This document shows positions 4,758 through 7,159 of a stretch of 7,159 nucleotides of DNA, piece by piece. Source of the DNA: an uncultured Clostridium sp. (lineage in GTDB: Bacteria; Bacillota; Clostridia; Clostridiales; Clostridiaceae); contig NZ_CAKVKB010000153.1 of NCBI RefSeq assembly GCF_934754915.1, forward strand, positions 1-7,159. The letters run 5' to 3'. The translations under genes were made by a program, and so were the position numbers. The notes under the pieces are model-generated. The model saw nothing but the letters and a program-made list of their open reading frames with translations. It was not told the origin of the DNA and made no database searches. The first letter of the stretch is position 1. Every line of letters begins with the position of its first letter.

Positions 4758-6773
4758 TCAGCTGATCAAAGCCCCAGATGATGCAAATTTATATTCTTTT
4801 CCTCCAATAGTCTGAGTTCCAGTAAGCATTTCACCAGATTCATTTAAATAATATTTTGAATTATTATCTATAAGCCATCCTGTATGCATATCTCCACTCT
4901 CATTTAAATAATACCACTTACCTAAATTAAGCCAGCCTGTTGCCATTGATCCATCTCCATTTAGATAGTACCATTTTGTTATTTTCTTTGTTTTGGCTGC
5001 TGCATTTTGAGCTGCACTATTATTCTGTCCTTGTGTCGCTGTATTAGTCTGTGTTCCACTATTTTGTGCTGCATTGTTTTGAGTTGATGCTGAAGCTGTT
5101 GAATTTGCAGCTGTTGTTGAAGTTGCATTTGAAGATGCTGCACTTGAAGCTGAATTTTGTCCATTTGCATTCTGTTGTCCTTGTACTGCTGTTCCATTGT
5201 TTGTATTTTGAGTCGCAGCAGCAGTTTTATCTTCAACTTCAGTTTCAAGTTTAAGCCAGCCTGTTACCATTGATCCATCTGAATTTAAATAATACCACTT
5301 TCCACCAGTTATCTGCCATCCTGTAAGCATTGCTCCCTTATTGTCAAGAAGATACCATTTTCCATTGTCCTTAAACCATCCTGTTGCTCTGTATCCATCT
5401 TCTTTCAAATAACAATAAACTCCTTGTTCTTTATCAAAAAGCCATTGATTTTTCAAAATATTTCCTGATTCATCTTTAAACTGCCATCCCTTATCAGTTT
5501 TAAACCATCCAGTAGAAGATGCACTGCTTCCATTTTTATTTTCATCTGTTTTTGTTCCTGCATTGTTGTTATTATTTGCATTGTTGCTGTTATTACTACT
5601 GTTATTATTGTTATTACTGTCAGCATTTTCAACTTTTACTGATTCTTTTCTATTTACAGTTAAAGTATAAGTTCTTTTTTTATCATTCACTTCATCTTCA
5701 ACTGTTATTTTAATAGTGTTCTTTCCTTCGTTAAGGCTTATTTTCTTTTCATAATCATCACTTGCAATAACCTGATCATCATTTATCTTTACAAGATATT
5801 CATCATCATCTGGTTCTGCTGTTACCTTTATATTATCCACATCATTATCTACAGTAATCTTGTATTCTGTTTCATCTTCTGAAAGATCAATATCTCCCTC
5901 ATCAGTTTCAAGATTTCTCAAGAAAACTGCATCCTGATCTGCATCTTTTGAACTTCCTCTTGTTATGTTAAGAGTATATGTTCTCTGATTATCACTGCTG
6001 TCAGTAACCTTTACTTTTATTTCATTTTTTCCCTTATCCAATGAAACTGTCTTTCTGTAATTATCACTTGAATCTACTAAATCCCCATCAATTCTTACTC
6101 TGTAATTATCTTCTTCTGGCTTTGCTGTTATCTTTATTTCATCTACTGAAGAAGATACTTTTACATCATAGCTTGTCCTCTGCTTTACAAAAGTTATGTT
6201 GCTCTTATTTAATTCAAGATTTGATAAATAAATTGAATCCTGTGAATCATCCTCATACTTGCTTCCTGTTGTTTTCTTTACATTTAATACATATTCTTCT
6301 TCACAGCTTGTAACATCCTTTTTATCATCCTTTGCTTTTCTAAAAGCAGATGAAGATTCATAAGTTCTTATGTATATAGCAGTGTTTCCTTTTCCTAATG
6401 GAAGTTTTTCTCCTGTCTTATAAGCTTTTGCATCCTTATCACCTGATAAAAATATCCTTATAACTCTGTCACTGCCTTTTACATCAGCATCTATCTTTAT
6501 TCCCTCACTGTCATCTGTAAGCTTTGTATAATATTCTTTGTCATCACTAAGCTTTACTGTATCTCCATTGTACGCATCTTTTAAATCAAGTTCGTCTCCA
6601 TTTGTAGATTTGATTTTTAATGAAGATAATTCTCCATTGCTTGGTTTATATGAAGCTGCATATACTGGCTTTATTTTAAAATTTGTATCTGTTATGTTTA
6701 AAATTGATGAAAATGTTGAAAATGCACTTATAGTCAATGCAAGTGCTATAACCCTCTTTAATCTTTTATTCAT
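4758..6773 (-). CDS. Secreted cell-wall-binding protein C with two cadherin-like domains and an interrupted repeat block (671 aa)
   Basis: Largest of three paralogous surface proteins. The signal peptide (about residues 1-39) ends near VYA-AS. The shared N-terminal domain (about 46-167) has IYIRTYES and the cysteine of VTSCEEEYVLNV. Two cadherin-like sandwiches follow, about 179-273 (AKPEEDNY, VSLDKGKN, YTLNITRG) and 281-375 (AEPDDDEY, ISLNEGKN, YTLTVNR). An Asn/Ser linker (about 385-420) precedes aromatic wall-binding repeats (421-671). These are broken at about 509-599 by a low-complexity stretch rich in Gln, Asn, Ser, Thr and Ala, after which KWYYLNGDGSMATGW resumes. The chosen ATG (6773) follows AAGGAGAGGGAG. 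A TTG at 6797 would extend the frame by eight residues but would translate the ribosome binding site, so it is rejected. No enzyme domain is present. The role is likely structural or adhesive; choline binding is inferred from the family. Confidence 0.9.
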   Translation of the reverse strand: MNKRLKRVIALALTISAFSTFSSILNITDTNFKIKPVYAASYKPSNGELSSLKIKSTNGDELDLKDAYNGDTVKLSDDKEYYTKLTDDSEGIKIDADVKGSDRVIRIFLSGDKDAKAYKTGEKLPLGKGNTAIYIRTYESSSAFRKAKDDKKDVTSCEEEYVLNVKKTTGSKYEDDSQDSIYLSNLELNKSNITFVKQRTSYDVKVSSSVDEIKITAKPEEDNYRVRIDGDLVDSSDNYRKTVSLDKGKNEIKVKVTDSSDNQRTYTLNITRGSSKDADQDAVFLRNLETDEGDIDLSEDETEYKITVDNDVDNIKVTAEPDDDEYLVKINDDQVIASDDYEKKISLNEGKNTIKITVEDEVNDKKRTYTLTVNRKESVKVENADSNNNNNSSNNSNNANNNNNAGTKTDENKNGSSASSTGWFKTDKGWQFKDESGNILKNQWLFDKEQGVYCYLKEDGYRATGWFKDNGKWYLLDNKGAMLTGWQITGGKWYYLNSDGSMVTGWLKLETEVEDKTAAATQNTNNGTAVQGQQNANGQNSASSAASSNATSTTAANSTASASTQNNAAQNSGTQTNTATQGQNNSAAQNAAAKTKKITKWYYLNGDGSMATGWLNLGKWYYLNESGDMHTGWLIDNNSKYYLNESGEMLTGTQTIGGKEYKFASSGALIS
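4983..5247 (-). other. Low-complexity Gln/Asn/Ser/Thr/Ala insertion inside a wall-binding repeat of protein C
   Basis: About 90 residues lie between GWLKL and KWYYLNGDG, exactly at the turn where a normal unit reads GWLNLGKWYYLN further along. The segment is rich in short NNA, QGQ, SSA and TAAN motifs, and starts and ends with charged clusters (ETEVEDK, KTKK). The reading frame is kept. Proteins A and B lack it. Confidence 0.8.
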
Positions 6774-6777
6774 ATCT

Positions 6778-6848
6778 CTCCCTCTCCTTGTATTCAATGT
6801 ATGATAGTGATATACAATTAATAATTATTTAAAATTTGATGTATTATA
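6778..6848 (-). promoter_or_regulatory. Possible promoter and ribosome binding site of gene C
   Basis: On the minus strand TATAAT (6848-6843) is a perfect -10 box with no clear -35 at 17 bases. It would give a leader of about 65 bases. The ribosome binding site AAGGAGAGGGAG (6789-6778) is strong, with two overlapping purine cores. Confidence 0.35.
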
Positions 6849-7159
6849 TATGATTAATAATTCACACTTTATGAATATTTAATAATTACAATTATACATA
6901 ATATACATTACTATAATAAAAATACATCTCATACCATTGATTTTATCATGCTTTGGGTATTTATACAATTAAACTAAAATAATAACATAAAATCTTGTAT
7001 TATTATTTAATATTATTATTTTCCAAAAACAAAGCAAAAGAAATTTTATATGTTTATTAAAATTGTAAATAACTTTTTTCTAATTAAATTTCAGCCAAAT
7101 ATAAAATATCTGAACTTCAAATTAATAGACATTAACTATATAAAAATTAGTTTCCAATG
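6849..7159. other. AT-rich non-coding end of the window
   Basis: No open frame with a ribosome binding site, RNA gene or riboswitch-like motif could be found. The region has only weak A/T inverted repeats, such as AAATAATAA (6977-6985) with TTATTATTT (7000-7008). It probably contains more upstream DNA of gene C and the edge of a neighbouring gene region. Confidence 0.5.

Noticed and set aside
5051..5254. Plus- and minus-strand alternative frames across the low-complexity part of gene C
   Set aside because: They are frame shadows of a repetitive codon stretch, with leucine- or glutamine-rich sequence and no ribosome binding site.
6774..6797. Upstream TTG start for gene C adding eight residues (MNTRRGRD)
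   Set aside because: The added codons are the ribosome binding site itself, and the ATG at 6773 gives an MNKRLKR signal peptide start like those of the paralogues.
6977..7008. A/T-only inverted repeat near the right end
   Set aside because: A nine-pair A/T stem with a 14-base loop is expected by chance in DNA this AT-rich.

Overview
This window looks like the chromosome of a low-GC, AT-rich Firmicute, most likely Clostridium sensu stricto. The indications are very AT-rich intergenic DNA, AGGAGG-type ribosome binding sites, long Asp/Asn/Ser/Lys-rich secreted proteins, and C-terminal cell-wall (choline) binding repeats of the kind common in solventogenic clostridia. The genus is inferred from style; no marker gene is present.

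Layout. Three paralogous secreted cell-wall proteins lie on the minus strand: A (12-1625), B (1841-3175) and C (4758-6773). Each has a signal peptide, a shared N-terminal beta-rich domain, one or two cadherin-like beta-sandwich domains, a linker, and a C-terminal block of aromatic 20-residue cell-wall binding repeats. None shows a catalytic domain. They are best read as non-enzymatic surface proteins held on choline-bearing wall polymers, produced by tandem duplication. Between B and C, on the opposite strand, is a two-gene MNT/HEPN toxin-antitoxin module. It consists of mntA (3786-4202, TTG start) and hepT (4189-4599), overlapping by 14 bases, with a near-consensus promoter just upstream. The antitoxin is a minimal nucleotidyltransferase and the toxin a HEPN protein with the RX4HXY motif.

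Non-coding DNA. A small dispersed repeat occurs four times in the gaps, always in the same orientation. It is an 8-bp hairpin with a 3-base loop, followed by a tail rich in ATTGT(A/C)AATTGT-like units. In one copy both sides of the stem have changed together, so pairing is preserved. Two such copies lie left of the toxin-antitoxin module and one lies right of it. The right-hand copy, plus a perfect 15-bp hairpin next to hepT, both precede T tracts on the minus strand and probably terminate gene C.

How it fits together. The wall proteins probably act outside the cell in surface structure, adhesion or wall organisation. The toxin-antitoxin pair is a self-contained cytoplasmic module that appears to have landed in this paralogue array. 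No direct functional link between the two sets is visible.
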